A DNA stretch of 42,356 bases. Source: Pseudoalteromonas umbrosa (lineage in GTDB: Bacteria > Pseudomonadota > Gammaproteobacteria > Enterobacterales > Alteromonadaceae). The stretch is from NCBI RefSeq assembly GCF_030125375.1, contig NZ_JASJUU010000009.1:155718-198073 (forward strand), in the 5' to 3' direction. The notes below the pieces were generated by a model. That model was not told the origin of the DNA and did no database searches. It worked only from the letters and a program-made list of their open reading frames with translations. The position numbers and the translations under genes were made by a program. Below are positions 24,240-33,368 of the stretch, one piece after another (within the stretch, counting starts at the first letter, position 1; every line of letters starts with the position of its first letter).

Positions 24240-24665
24240 ATGGCATTATTAAGTGATTTTCAAATATCCCGTAACGGTGGTGGCAGTGGTGCCGCGTACC
24301 GGCGTGAGGATAGATTTACAACGGGGATCATTTACCCAAAGCAGTACGAACGCTTACGTATGTCCATGGGAAAATCGATCACCCTACTCAAGCTCAGTGT
24401 GAGCGAGCCATGTTTAGTCAGGGTGTTCAGTACCAGTGATTTCTCAGATGTAAATCCCTTTGAATTTTTGGCTTACCCAAATTATTTAAGCTACGAGGGT
24501 GGAGTATTCGATACACTCGGCACTGTGTGGGGCAACAACCGCCACCCAACTCTTGCAAACAAAGATCGTTTTCCAAACGACCAGTTTTATTTTGAAATCG
24601 CCAATCCATACGACCAACCAATAGAAGTCAGCGCAGAGTTAGTGTGGTTGGTATTGGAGGACTAG
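24240..24665 (+). CDS. Small fibre/baseplate-associated beta protein (141 aa)
   Basis: Function not recognised. It is beta-rich with an N-terminal Gly/Ser-rich loop (SRNGGGSGAAYRRED), a KSITLLKLSVSEPCLVRVFS segment and a closing PIEVSAELVWLVLE strand, all consistent with a jelly-roll-like single domain. ATG 24240 has only a weak upstream AGATAGG; it lies just after a terminator, so readthrough or an unseen promoter is needed. The next gene starts 3 bases after its stop with the GGAGG of its own coding end as ribosome site, so the pair is translationally linked. Confidence 0.65.
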   Translation: MALLSDFQISRNGGGSGAAYRREDRFTTGIIYPKQYERLRMSMGKSITLLKLSVSEPCLVRVFSTSDFSDVNPFEFLAYPNYLSYEGGVFDTLGTVWGNNRHPTLANKDRFPNDQFYFEIANPYDQPIEVSAELVWLVLED

Positions 24666-24668
24666 ATA

Positions 24669-25535
24669 TTGTTTTACATTGATATCAACAAACAAACTGA
24701 AAAGCGTTATGCGCCTGAAAAACTGATCCGCTTCGACACCGAAGGCGCAGTTTATGACATCTTAGACTCCCACTTTCTGGTTGAGTTAAACAAGCTGCCG
24801 ATGGCAGGCACGTACGTCATCGTTGAAGATGAAGGCCGCCCTGATGTCATTGCATACAAGTTATTTGGTTCCACTGAATATTGGTGGATAATCATGGCTT
24901 ACAATAACTTATTGATGCCAAGTCAGTTAGTCGCAGGCGCTGCCATCAAATATCCCAGCATGCAACGTATAGAAACACTATACGGTAAGCTCGCCGCACA
25001 AGAACGCCACGTCAATAACAAACTGATTGAAGCCAATGCACCTGAAACGCGCAGTTTAATCGGTGATCCTGATAGTTTAGGCAAGGTGATCCCAAGCGGT
25101 GATGGCGAGACCAATGCCATGCTATTGCGCGCCTATGCCTCGTATGCCGCGCAGCGCTTTAATTTGGATTACGCTGTCATTGATGACTTCCAGACCACCG
25201 AAGGCATTAATATTGAGCGCTCAAAAGGCTTGCAACATGCGCCATTTAGAGTCGACCTCACCGCCGGCGGTACTGAAGCGCCTATCCTCACAACCATAGA
25301 ACACAGGTTGTTAGAACGCACGACAGCCAATGCAATTCATGTTGCTATGCTGCCAGATACCAACAATTTAAACATTGAATACTCTTTAGATGGCGGAACG
25401 CGCTGGGAGGGGTTTGACGGCGGTGTCATATTCACCAAAGGCAGCGATACCATCACATTGCGTTTTATTTATACACCAGCGCAAGGAGACCCAATGCAAA
25501 GAACATTTAATGGCTATGTTATCGTGCATAACTAA
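24669..25535 (+). CDS. Baseplate wedge protein gp53-like with extra beta domain (288 aa)
   Basis: Residues ~60-92 carry the gp53-type/LysM-like signature (YKLFGSTEYWWIIMAYNNLL then MPSQLVAG), and ~90-105 the following hydrophobic strand. TTG at 24669 is the start: GGAGG (24656-24660) lies 8 bases upstream and no ATG occurs before codon 45. Residues ~205-288 form an added beta domain (SLDGGTRWEGFDGGVIF, ending GYVIVHN) that resembles the end of the 25702 protein. T4 gp53 bridges neighbouring wedges; the added domain may dock a fibre. Confidence 0.75.
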   Translation: MFYIDINKQTEKRYAPEKLIRFDTEGAVYDILDSHFLVELNKLPMAGTYVIVEDEGRPDVIAYKLFGSTEYWWIIMAYNNLLMPSQLVAGAAIKYPSMQRIETLYGKLAAQERHVNNKLIEANAPETRSLIGDPDSLGKVIPSGDGETNAMLLRAYASYAAQRFNLDYAVIDDFQTTEGINIERSKGLQHAPFRVDLTAGGTEAPILTTIEHRLLERTTANAIHVAMLPDTNNLNIEYSLDGGTRWEGFDGGVIFTKGSDTITLRFIYTPAQGDPMQRTFNGYVIVHN

Positions 25536-25590
25536 AGTAGGATTTTTACAGTTTGCGGCAGATATTCGGTAGCTTAGCGCAACGCAAACG

Positions 25591-25598
25591 TTGTACAA
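25591..25598. promoter_or_regulatory. TTGTACAA palindrome before the fibre operon
   Basis: It lies 111 bases upstream of ATG 25702. Two TGAGAC elements (25679-25684 and 25696-25701) follow, the second touching the start codon. Confidence 0.5.
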
Positions 25599-25701
25599 TA
25601 GATTGAGTAGACTTTACTGTTCGGTATAAACCGTCGTGACAGCTCGGTCTGCAAGCTGTAAAAATTGTACGAAACTGATGAGACATCGAGAATATTGAGA
25701 C

Positions 25702-26328
25702 ATGACCATAAATAGAAAAACCGTTGTGATCCCAGCAAAGGTGGGCAGCCGTGACCACCGTCATGCTAATCAACTTACCCTCGATAGTCTAGACTCAGAC
25801 GCGAACGACCAACTCAGGTTTAACGGCATACCCATGGTCGATGCTAAGATGCTTGAAAAAGCAATGGAAAACAGAGATTTACTGCTTATACCTTACCTTG
25901 TATACAGTTATTCAACTTATGTTTCCTTGTCATCTGGGCTACCGCTACTAGAGCTCATTACATTTGAGGATCAATCAATGTTGGACCTCAATGAAACTCA
26001 TAATTGTACAATAGAACCTTATAATGCCACATTGGACACCTCAACAAGCCACGCAGAACTTGTGACGCAGCGCCTTGGGGTAACCAGTAAATATTATCGG
26101 GATAACAAGCCGCGTAGGTTCTGGATTTCAACCATTCCTAACTACGAAGACTTAATGGTAGAAGTACGCTTAGACAATAGCGATACATGGTACGGCATCG
26201 AGGCAAACAAAGCCATCAATGCCGCAGACGGTTTTACCAATATACAGCTTCGACTATCACTACCAACTGGTGCAGGCACGAGCGACACAAAACGAAAACT
26301 TTACGGGATTTATATCCTGTATAAGTAG
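25702..26328 (+). CDS. Small structural protein sharing a C-domain with the gp53-like protein (208 aa)
   Basis: Function not recognised. The N-terminus has TVVIPAKVGSRDHRH, the middle is helical (DAKMLEKAMENRDLLLIPYL), and the last ~80 residues (FWISTIPNYEDLMVEVRLDN then GIEANKAINAADG, ending KLYGIYILYK) follow the same strand order as the C-domain of the 24669 protein. It is likely a fibre- or wedge-linking protein. A TGAGAC element directly abuts the ATG, with no other ribosome site. One TTGTACAA lies inside the gene at 26004. Confidence 0.62.
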   Translation: MTINRKTVVIPAKVGSRDHRHANQLTLDSLDSDANDQLRFNGIPMVDAKMLEKAMENRDLLLIPYLVYSYSTYVSLSSGLPLLELITFEDQSMLDLNETHNCTIEPYNATLDTSTSHAELVTQRLGVTSKYYRDNKPRRFWISTIPNYEDLMVEVRLDNSDTWYGIEANKAINAADGFTNIQLRLSLPTGAGTSDTKRKLYGIYILYK

Positions 26329-26436
26329 TGAGATTGAGGGCGATATGCGCCAAGGTCACGCAAAAATGATTGCGCGTAGTAAATGTGAAAGTGAGACGTA
26401 ATCTTTTTAAACCGAATTGAATTGAAGGAGCCTTTT

Positions 26437-26646
26437 ATGGTGATCAGCACACATCGTCTTGGCCTTGCGGCGTATATGAAAATGCAAGGTTGTGTATTAC
26501 TAAAATTTGAAAACAGAAGATTCTTTTTTGAAACAGAAAAAGACCTAACAGAGTGGGAAGTTGCTTACTCTAACTCTTGTTGTTACCGCCATGACTTGGA
26601 GCTATGCGAATTACGCAAATTGTATCCTAGCACACCGCGCGGCTAA
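26437..26646 (+). CDS. DUF5659-like small protein (69 aa)
   Basis: ATG 26437 has a good GGAG site (26427-26430) 6 bases upstream. The pattern LGLAAYMKMQGCVLL then FENRRFFFET is that of DUF5659-type proteins, small phage and bacterial proteins of unknown role. Three Cys, including a CC pair, lie in the second half. It is an odd regulatory-looking protein inside a fibre operon. A transcript hairpin follows (26660-26681). Confidence 0.7.
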   Translation: MVISTHRLGLAAYMKMQGCVLLKFENRRFFFETEKDLTEWEVAYSNSCCYRHDLELCELRKLYPSTPRG

Positions 26647-26659
26647 CCTTTGAGAGATC

Positions 26660-26681
26660 GGGCTGCCAAAATTGGCAGCCC
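26660..26681 (+). terminator. Perfect hairpin, terminator-like without T-run
   Basis: GGGCTGCCAA (26660-26669) and TTGGCAGCCC (26672-26681) with a 2-base centre. A second hairpin, GTGAC (26709-26713) / GTCAC (26724-26728), follows before the fibre gene. They may be transcript processing or partial termination structures. Confidence 0.5.
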
Positions 26682-26752
26682 ACAATGATGATTGAGAGCT
26701 TTGATGATGTGACCGCTTTGGCAGTCACTTAACAAACAATGAGAGATAGTGA

Positions 26753-29005
26753 ATGGCAAGTTTAGATTATGGTTCAGGAGGACTAGATAGCTTTGCGGAC
26801 TATGAATGGAATGGTCAGCACTATTTTGCTTTTGATTCCGATGTCATCCTTGAGTTCAGTGTTGACATCCAAGACCCTGTCCAAGCTCTACGTGCGGTTA
26901 ACGCAGGCACAGTGGTCTCTTACGTCGATAGTCAATTCTCGCAACTGCTTGGTGCGGGTAGTAATGTCGGCTTTCAAAGTAAGGTTAACTTTTCAGGACA
27001 AGAGCGGGTAAGCTTTTCACTGAGTCCAGTCATAGCAGAGACCTTCTCTCTATGGGATATTGATAACCTTGCAACTTGGCCTGATCAAGTACAATTAAGC
27101 TCCGCAGCGACCATCGGTGATGTAAAGGATTATGTAGACCAAAATCTAACCTTTGCAGTTGAGTACATAAAAAATACCACGCAAGAAAGCATACTCAATG
27201 AAGTTCGCATTCAGCTACCGATAGCACTACCGAGTTTACTGAACGAACAACTTACACCCCTTTTAGATACATATTCAACCAATAGCTTACTGCCAGAAAT
27301 AGATAGGCGGATCAGTGCCGCACTGAGTAATGGACAAGGCCTAACATTTGAAGAAGTGAATGGCATCATTGATACCCGCCTACCCCTTGCCATAGAAAGC
27401 TATGCTGATAACAATATTTACCCCAATATTGGCAGTATCGCAGTTGAAGCGGTCAGCCCTGCACTGGACCAGCTCTATAATGCTGTGCGCCAAGAGCTCA
27501 CAGCGCAAATTGATGAAAAAATAGCAAATATAGGCGCAGGCGGCTTAACTGAAGATAACGTAGTCGCGTTGATTAACGCAATACTGCCAACACAAGTAAC
27601 GCAGTTGCTAGATGCACAGCTCCCAGATAGTATCAATACCCTAACAGGGCCTATTGTAGATGCTCAGCTCGCTGCACAACTCCCCACCGCGATTCGCACT
27701 GGGCTAGAACAAAACAGTGAAGTAATCTTAACGACCCTCGCCCCAGCAGTCACTCAAACAGTTGAAACAACACTCGGCGAAACGCTGCCCAGTAGTGTCA
27801 ATAGCGAGGTTAGTAACCAACTGCCTTTGGCAGTCAAGAATCATCTAGATCTGACGTTTGAGGACACAGTAAGTGGCTATCTAGATGCGACACTCCCCAC
27901 GGCGATCGACGCAGAACTCGATCTGCGCATTACCTCTGACAGTGTATGGCCGCTCGTTCAAGATCAAGCAGATAACCAGACTCACGCTATTCTTGGCCAA
28001 TATTTTACAGGCAGCACACTTTGGCCACTCGTATCAGAACAAGCAGGCATTCAGGCTTTAACCATCTCTGCTTCTGTTGTTGGGGAAACCGTCACCCAAG
28101 AAGGGATCTGGAACTTAATTGAAGGCGTAAGCGCAACACAGACCGATGGTCAAATTAGAGCTGCGTTAGCTGAATTTGAAGCCAACTTAGGCAACCTCAA
28201 TCCAGATACAATTTGGACAGGTATAAATCAACATGTACAAACCGCCATTGATAGCTCGATTATTGAGGCTTTTCCGACTTTAGCCCAAGATACCATTCTT
28301 GATAATCTAACCGGCAATGTCACAAATGAACTACAGCTACAATTACCCACATTAGTACCTGAACAAGTTCAAAATGCGCTTGATAATGCGCTACCAGGGC
28401 GTGTTAGAACCGAGTTTTTAACCAACTTAAATGACGCGTTAACTGAAAATGGGCAAATAACAACAGCCATCGATGCCAGAATTGATGGTCGCGTTGACGC
28501 AAGAGCTGAAGAGGTGATCACTAATACGCTAAATACTTCCGTATTACCACTGATCAACACTGAAGTGCAAAATACGGTTGCAGCGCTGACTCCGCCTATA
28601 GTCGAGCAACAGATCACAACGCAATTACAAACCGTTATTCCAGCACTGGTTGAAGACTCAGTTAATGAAACAATGCAGCTTGAGCTGGATAACTTAGTAG
28701 CCACAACCATCCCTAATATCGTCAACATTGAGATGAGCTCAACGCTCGATACACGATTGGAAGAAGCATTGCTTGCTTGGTTTGGTGACTCGCGTCCACC
28801 TATTCACCGACGTTACCATTTTAACTCACCTCAACAATTTTGGGTTATAGAACATGAATTCATAGGTGCATCATTCACAGAAAGGTTGTACAATAGTTTG
28901 GGTATTCCTATGTTTGCTTCTATCGAAGTTGTCAATGAGACGAGTTTTGTGGTTAAGCTCACCGAAGCATATTCCGGGTGGGTAGACGTTGAGTTTTATG
29001 TTTAA
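26753..29005 (+). CDS. Long tail fibre protein with degenerate helical repeats (750 aa)
   Basis: Residues 1-~100 form an attachment domain (SLDYGSGGLDSFADYEWNGQ). From ~150 to ~670 there is a long run of degenerate amphipathic repeats with a recurring LPxA[IV]xxxL core (SLLNEQLTPLLDTY, LPTAIRTGLEQ, LPLAVKNHLD, LPTLVPEQVQNAL), predicting an extended helical or coiled shaft. The last ~65 residues are a small beta domain (FWVIEHEFIG, ending WVDVEFYV) also found in two other fibres of this window. It is probably a trimeric shaft. The annotated start is ATG 26753 in AATGAGAGATAGTGAATGG. Confidence 0.8.
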   Translation: MASLDYGSGGLDSFADYEWNGQHYFAFDSDVILEFSVDIQDPVQALRAVNAGTVVSYVDSQFSQLLGAGSNVGFQSKVNFSGQERVSFSLSPVIAETFSLWDIDNLATWPDQVQLSSAATIGDVKDYVDQNLTFAVEYIKNTTQESILNEVRIQLPIALPSLLNEQLTPLLDTYSTNSLLPEIDRRISAALSNGQGLTFEEVNGIIDTRLPLAIESYADNNIYPNIGSIAVEAVSPALDQLYNAVRQELTAQIDEKIANIGAGGLTEDNVVALINAILPTQVTQLLDAQLPDSINTLTGPIVDAQLAAQLPTAIRTGLEQNSEVILTTLAPAVTQTVETTLGETLPSSVNSEVSNQLPLAVKNHLDLTFEDTVSGYLDATLPTAIDAELDLRITSDSVWPLVQDQADNQTHAILGQYFTGSTLWPLVSEQAGIQALTISASVVGETVTQEGIWNLIEGVSATQTDGQIRAALAEFEANLGNLNPDTIWTGINQHVQTAIDSSIIEAFPTLAQDTILDNLTGNVTNELQLQLPTLVPEQVQNALDNALPGRVRTEFLTNLNDALTENGQITTAIDARIDGRVDARAEEVITNTLNTSVLPLINTEVQNTVAALTPPIVEQQITTQLQTVIPALVEDSVNETMQLELDNLVATTIPNIVNIEMSSTLDTRLEEALLAWFGDSRPPIHRRYHFNSPQQFWVIEHEFIGASFTERLYNSLGIPMFASIEVVNETSFVVKLTEAYSGWVDVEFYV

Positions 29006-29032
29006 TTTGACACCGCAAGGATCTACTTTATT

Positions 29033-31423
29033 ATGACATACCCAATTTATCATGGTATTACGCTTGCAGCACAAGCTGCATTTGAAAACCTCGTTATTGA
29101 AAACTTGGCAGCCGATCCGGTTGCGCCTGAAGAAGGTCGAGTTTGGTACAATGGTACTGAAAAAGTGTATCGCATGTCTGTTACAGACGACGGCGGTGCA
29201 CAAAAGACACTTACGTTCCAAGATAAAGAAGCTTTCGCTGAGTTTTTGACACAGTTAAGCTCAACAGTCGCTGAGAGTTCTGGTGCAAGCAAAGTGGGCT
29301 ATGACGGCGCCACAGGTACTAATACACTTTTTTCAGTTGAAGCTGGCCAGTTAGACAAATCTCTAGATACGATCGTACAAGCCATCGATGATGAAAAGCA
29401 AGCACGTACCGTTTTAGAAAGTCAGGCTGACAACGAAGGCGCTATCAAGGTTGGTTATCAGGGTAAAGCAGGTGCCAAGGGTATCTTCAGCATTGACCGT
29501 GGTACCCTCAAAGACGCCCTTGATAAAATGGTCGACCAAATCGACTTAAATGCAGAAGCAAGCTCTGTATCATCACAGGCAATTCAAGATGAACTTGACG
29601 CTACTCAAGCCGCAGCAGGCCTTGATGCAGCCGGTGCTTATACGCCAGATGAAACCTCTAATTACCTTAAAACAGCTGACTTTACAGCGGCAACGCGCAC
29701 AGCGAGTTTAAAAGATGCCGATGCACTACTAGATGCTCAAGCTAAGTCTATCGATGATGACCTACAAGCATACAAGACTGCAAACGACACAGCGCTGACA
29801 AATTACCTGTTAAAAGCAGGTGATACCATGTCAGGCAACCTAAATATGGGCGAGTTTGCTGTCAAATCAGCTTTTGCACCACAAGATGCAAACGATTTAA
29901 CAAACAAAGCCTATGTTGACTCTGTAGCAACTGGCCTTGATGTTAAAAACTCTTGTCGCGTTGCATCTGTCTCTGTTATCAACAACCTTGCTGGTGACTT
30001 ACAAGATAACGGCGATAGCACTTACCTATTAGATGGTATCTCATTGGTTGATGGCGATCGCGTACTGGTTAAAAACACAGCATCAATCGATGGTGTTGAA
30101 GCCGCTTCAGCCATTCATAACGGTATTTACACTGTTGCATTAACACTAAACGATAGTGGTACTGATGTCACAGCTGTTTTTACACGCGCTACTGATGCAG
30201 ATACCGACGCCAAAGTCTCTAGCGGTATGTTCACATTCGTTGAAGAAGGCGCTGTCGGTCAAAACAATGGTTATGTATTGGTCACTGATGGTGTGATTGA
30301 TATTGGTTTGACAGAGCTAAACTTCGAGCAGTTCTCAGGTGCAGGCCAAGTAATTGCAGGCGCAGGTATTTCAAAAAATGGTAATGAACTATTTTTGAAC
30401 TTTGGTGCAGGTATCACTGAAACACCTGATGATGAAATAGGCATTGACTTTGGCGCAGGCTTATTCACGACAGAAGATGGTGTTACAGACTCTACCGGTG
30501 CGGCGGCTAAGCTTGAAATCAAAGTTGATGGTAATACCCTCGTAAAGTCAGCAACCGGCTTAAAAGTTTCTGATGACATTGTGAATGCAACTGGTAACGC
30601 ACAAGCTGAGCTTGACCTAACGCAGGCTGGTGCTGGCCTTAACGACCAAGGCAACTATGTAGCAGCTACTGCGGCGAACTATATCGCAAGTGAAACAAGC
30701 ATCCATGGTGCAACAGTTAAGCTAGACACTGAGCTTAAGGGTACATCAGACAGACTTGATACGGAAGTTTCGAACCGTGAAGCGGGCGACACTGCACTTC
30801 AAACAGAGTTAGATGCTGTTCAAACAGGCGCAGGTCTTGAAGCCAATGGCGAATACATCGCAGATCCAACAGCAGATGTCATCAAAACAGCACTGTCATT
30901 AAAAGGAGCAGATAAACTACTTAATGACAAGGCGCTAGAAATTGATGGCAAACTTAGTCAGGAAGTGACTGATCGTGCTACAGATGATACTGCAATTCGC
31001 AACGGTGTGGGTCTCCTTGTTAGTGGTGCAATGCCAGACGTATCTGCAACAAATTATCTTAAAGATACAACTGATATTTTTGCTGCGCTTGTTTCATTGG
31101 ATACGGCAGTAAATGCAGGTTTAACTAAAGCTTCGCAAGATACTGCAAACGTAGTTACACAGCTGAATGCCAATAAATATGTCTATGATTCATGGAACAA
31201 CGCAACTCAAAAGTCTGAAGCGCACGTTATTGAGCACAACTTAAACTCTGAGCATGTCAATGTGACTGTGTGGGTTCAACGTGAAGATAATGGCAAATTC
31301 TATAATGACTTAGCATTGGTTACGCAAGACAGCAACAACCAGTTGACCGTCAACTTAACCGCGCCGTTACGCGTAAAAGTAGCAATTGAAGCGATCCGTG
31401 ATTTCACAGATCCAACGGCTTAA
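29033..31423 (+). CDS. Long tail fibre/adhesin with repeat modules (796 aa)
   Basis: Two VGYxGxxG-x-FS modules lie at ~80-140 (SKVGYDGATGTNTLFSVE and IKVGYQGKAGAKGIFSID). Three ~62-residue modules begin near 180, 520 and 590 with the core ELDxTQxGAGLxxxGxY. Between them, ~260-290 holds the fibre signature AGDTMSGNLNMGEF with NKAYVDSVATGLDVK, familiar from T4-like and cyanophage fibres. The C-terminal ~75 residues (VIEHNLNSEHVNVTVWVQ) match the tip domain of the 26753 and 32174 proteins. It is likely a host-recognition fibre. ATG 29033 follows the previous gene after 27 bases, with CAAGGATC as ribosome site. Confidence 0.85.
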   Translation: MTYPIYHGITLAAQAAFENLVIENLAADPVAPEEGRVWYNGTEKVYRMSVTDDGGAQKTLTFQDKEAFAEFLTQLSSTVAESSGASKVGYDGATGTNTLFSVEAGQLDKSLDTIVQAIDDEKQARTVLESQADNEGAIKVGYQGKAGAKGIFSIDRGTLKDALDKMVDQIDLNAEASSVSSQAIQDELDATQAAAGLDAAGAYTPDETSNYLKTADFTAATRTASLKDADALLDAQAKSIDDDLQAYKTANDTALTNYLLKAGDTMSGNLNMGEFAVKSAFAPQDANDLTNKAYVDSVATGLDVKNSCRVASVSVINNLAGDLQDNGDSTYLLDGISLVDGDRVLVKNTASIDGVEAASAIHNGIYTVALTLNDSGTDVTAVFTRATDADTDAKVSSGMFTFVEEGAVGQNNGYVLVTDGVIDIGLTELNFEQFSGAGQVIAGAGISKNGNELFLNFGAGITETPDDEIGIDFGAGLFTTEDGVTDSTGAAAKLEIKVDGNTLVKSATGLKVSDDIVNATGNAQAELDLTQAGAGLNDQGNYVAATAANYIASETSIHGATVKLDTELKGTSDRLDTEVSNREAGDTALQTELDAVQTGAGLEANGEYIADPTADVIKTALSLKGADKLLNDKALEIDGKLSQEVTDRATDDTAIRNGVGLLVSGAMPDVSATNYLKDTTDIFAALVSLDTAVNAGLTKASQDTANVVTQLNANKYVYDSWNNATQKSEAHVIEHNLNSEHVNVTVWVQREDNGKFYNDLALVTQDSNNQLTVNLTAPLRVKVAIEAIRDFTDPTA

Positions 31424-31458
31424 GGTCATGTTTGACCTATAAGCTTTAGCTATCGTAT

Positions 31459-31493
31459 AAGGGGCAGGTGCGCAGGTGCCCGTCCCTTTTTAT
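31459..31493 (+). terminator. Rho-independent terminator after the fibre gene
   Basis: AAGGGGCAGGTGC (31459-31471) folds with GGTGCCCGTCCCTT (31474-31487) through several G-T pairs and one mismatch, followed by TTTATT. Confidence 0.65.
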
Positions 31494-31511
31494 TATGAGA
31501 TTAATTGCACA

Positions 31512-31835
31512 ATGATAATGTTTGAGTTCTACCGCAAGCCCATATCACGCTTGCGTACAAAAAGTGAGGTCTTACACGCCCTTGGAGAAGCTTTAACTGA
31601 AGTACAAGCAGCCATCGTGGCCGGAGATGTGACCTCTGCTGATCTCTCAGAAGCGATGACATTTTTAAAGCGCTACTATGAAAGGCTGGAGCGCTTAGTC
31701 CTAGGGGAAGGTCAAATCGATTACGCCAAAGTTCTTAAACTACAATCGAAAGACCCAGTACTGCAACAGGCAAAACGCCGCTTCGAACGTCAACATCAGC
31801 AACTCAATACGGCTAAGGCGAGACCTTATGCTTAG
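31512..31835 (+). CDS. Small helical protein, possible fibre chaperone (107 aa)
   Basis: Function not recognised. It is helical and basic, with SRLRTKSEVLHALGEALTEV and FLKRYYERLERLVLG as amphipathic helices. The start is uncertain (ATG 31512 or 31518; the in-frame GTG at 31476 lies inside the terminator) and no good ribosome site is present. The next gene's ATG overlaps its stop by 8 bases (ATGCTTAG), a strong sign that the two small proteins are made together. A location between fibre genes fits an assembly factor, which is inference. Confidence 0.6.
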   Translation: MIMFEFYRKPISRLRTKSEVLHALGEALTEVQAAIVAGDVTSADLSEAMTFLKRYYERLERLVLGEGQIDYAKVLKLQSKDPVLQQAKRRFERQHQQLNTAKARPYA

Positions 31836-32121
31836 TGAAACTAACTTTAAAAATCTGCAACTGTCAGGTTGGATAAGCCAACTAAAAAAGCAATTTGAGC
31901 AATTTGATCACGATTTGGCAAGCCCAGATATTCAGCAACTCTCATTAGAAGAACAGCTTATTTTTATCCAAAGGCAGTATGAACTGCTCAACCTAATGTA
32001 TAACGTGGCTGTAGGGTATGACGATAGAGATGTTGTACAACAGATACTTGGTGTTGATGCTGAACTATTCCAAAACACGGCGAACACAGCAAACTTGGCT
32101 GCTCCAAAAGATGTGAACTGA
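31828..32121 (+). CDS. Small helical protein coupled to the preceding gene (97 aa)
   Basis: Function not recognised. It is predicted all-helical (WISQLKKQFEQFDHDLA, LEEQLIFIQRQYELLNLMYN), acidic to neutral, with an Asn/Thr/Ala-rich tail. Overlap with the preceding stop implies translational coupling, so it is a likely partner of that protein. An internal TTGTACAA lies at 32033. Confidence 0.6.
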   Translation: MLSETNFKNLQLSGWISQLKKQFEQFDHDLASPDIQQLSLEEQLIFIQRQYELLNLMYNVAVGYDDRDVVQQILGVDAELFQNTANTANLAAPKDVN

Positions 32122-32173
32122 GCCATGAGAACTTAACCCTAATTTTAAAATATTTCAATAGGAACAAGATGTT

Positions 32174-33337
32174 ATGTCAGCGCAAGAATTGATTGTACAA
32201 ACTCATATGCGGATGCATAAAAATTCTGCATTGAGTTTTGATGATATGTCAGAATTTCCAATTAACCCCTACCCAGGTCAATTTGCACTTGTAGAGGGTA
32301 TTTTATACATTTATGCAGCTTTAGGCGGTCTTGAAACTTGGTTTCCACTAACTAACCGAAAGTCGTCACATGTGCACTATCAGGCCGTACCTTCAATTCA
32401 ATGGAGAATTGCACATAACTACGGTACCACAGATCTCATATACTTTGTGTACGACCATACCGGCCGATTGATGCCCGCCAATGCCGACTTTGTTGACGAT
32501 AACCACTTTGAAATCAATTTGGCGACATCAATGAAAGGAAAAGTGGTGGTATTTGCACACTCAGACCTCTGGGTTCCACGACTTGAAACCACCGATGGAT
32601 ATGCTGAAAAGCTCATGCTAAACCAGCACCTTAAGGTGTCTAATGAGCATGTTATCCTCGATGCGTCAGGGGTCACTGTTGGGGGCACAAACCTCAGTAC
32701 ATGGATCCAGCAAAACACCGATCGTATTGGTATTTTAGAATACGCGCTTGAAAATAACGTGGACCCTGCAATTACAGCCCAACGTCTTGCTGATTTAGAA
32801 GCAAAACTCACCGAAGTACATTGGCGTGACATCATTGATGCCCCCCCTATTGAAGATCTGCAATCACATCCGGCACAAAGCTTTACCAATGTTGAAGTCG
32901 CCAACCTGCGCAGTGGTAAAAGTGCAACAGGTGAAAACCTTTCTCAAACCATTGTGTATGGAGGTGATGATCAGCCCAATGCCGAAGTGGCAGGTGTCAA
33001 CGATATCTGGTTTGATACCAGTGGTGATTCAACCGTCGTCAGAAAGAAAAATGCTGATAGCGGAGAATTTGAATTTGTCGCACAAATTGCATCCGAAATG
33101 ATCATGAAGCACTCAAATGTTGTCTATGTCACAGGTGAGTCTGACAAAACACATACTTTTACATCAAATGATATTAATGGTTTACCAGAAGTCATTGTGA
33201 TTAAGCCAAACTTTGTGACCGTGTACTTAAACCGTCAATTACTGCGTAAAAACGAATACAAGATCATTGACCAAAATACCATTGAAATCTTGGTTGATCT
33301 TGCTGCGAATGACGAATTAGAAATCGTTACCGCTTAA
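32174..33337 (+). CDS. Tail fibre protein (387 aa)
   Basis: Residues ~60-125 carry the recurring fibre beta-domain (WRIAHNYGTTDLIYFVYDHT, then NHFEINLATSMKGKVVVFAH). A coiled coil follows at ~180-220 (DRIGILEYALENN, TAQRLADLEAKLTEVHW), then a Gly-rich linker (GDDQPNAEVAGVNDIWFDTSG), and a C-terminal beta domain (ITLVD-type strands ending DELEIVTA). An attachment region plus coiled-coil shaft plus two beta domains suggests a short trimeric fibre. ATG 32174 has TAGGAAC about 9 bases upstream. TTGTACAA lies at codons ~7-9. Confidence 0.75.
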   Translation: MSAQELIVQTHMRMHKNSALSFDDMSEFPINPYPGQFALVEGILYIYAALGGLETWFPLTNRKSSHVHYQAVPSIQWRIAHNYGTTDLIYFVYDHTGRLMPANADFVDDNHFEINLATSMKGKVVVFAHSDLWVPRLETTDGYAEKLMLNQHLKVSNEHVILDASGVTVGGTNLSTWIQQNTDRIGILEYALENNVDPAITAQRLADLEAKLTEVHWRDIIDAPPIEDLQSHPAQSFTNVEVANLRSGKSATGENLSQTIVYGGDDQPNAEVAGVNDIWFDTSGDSTVVRKKNADSGEFEFVAQIASEMIMKHSNVVYVTGESDKTHTFTSNDINGLPEVIVIKPNFVTVYLNRQLLRKNEYKIIDQNTIEILVDLAANDELEIVTA

Positions 33338-33368
33338 TGTTTTTAAAGCGTTTAACCTAGGAGACAAC

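Noticed and set aside
26345..26401. 18-residue ORF (MRQGHAKMIARSKCESET) with GAGGG upstream
   Set aside because: Too short to judge; could be a leader peptide before the DUF5659-like gene, but nothing else supports it.
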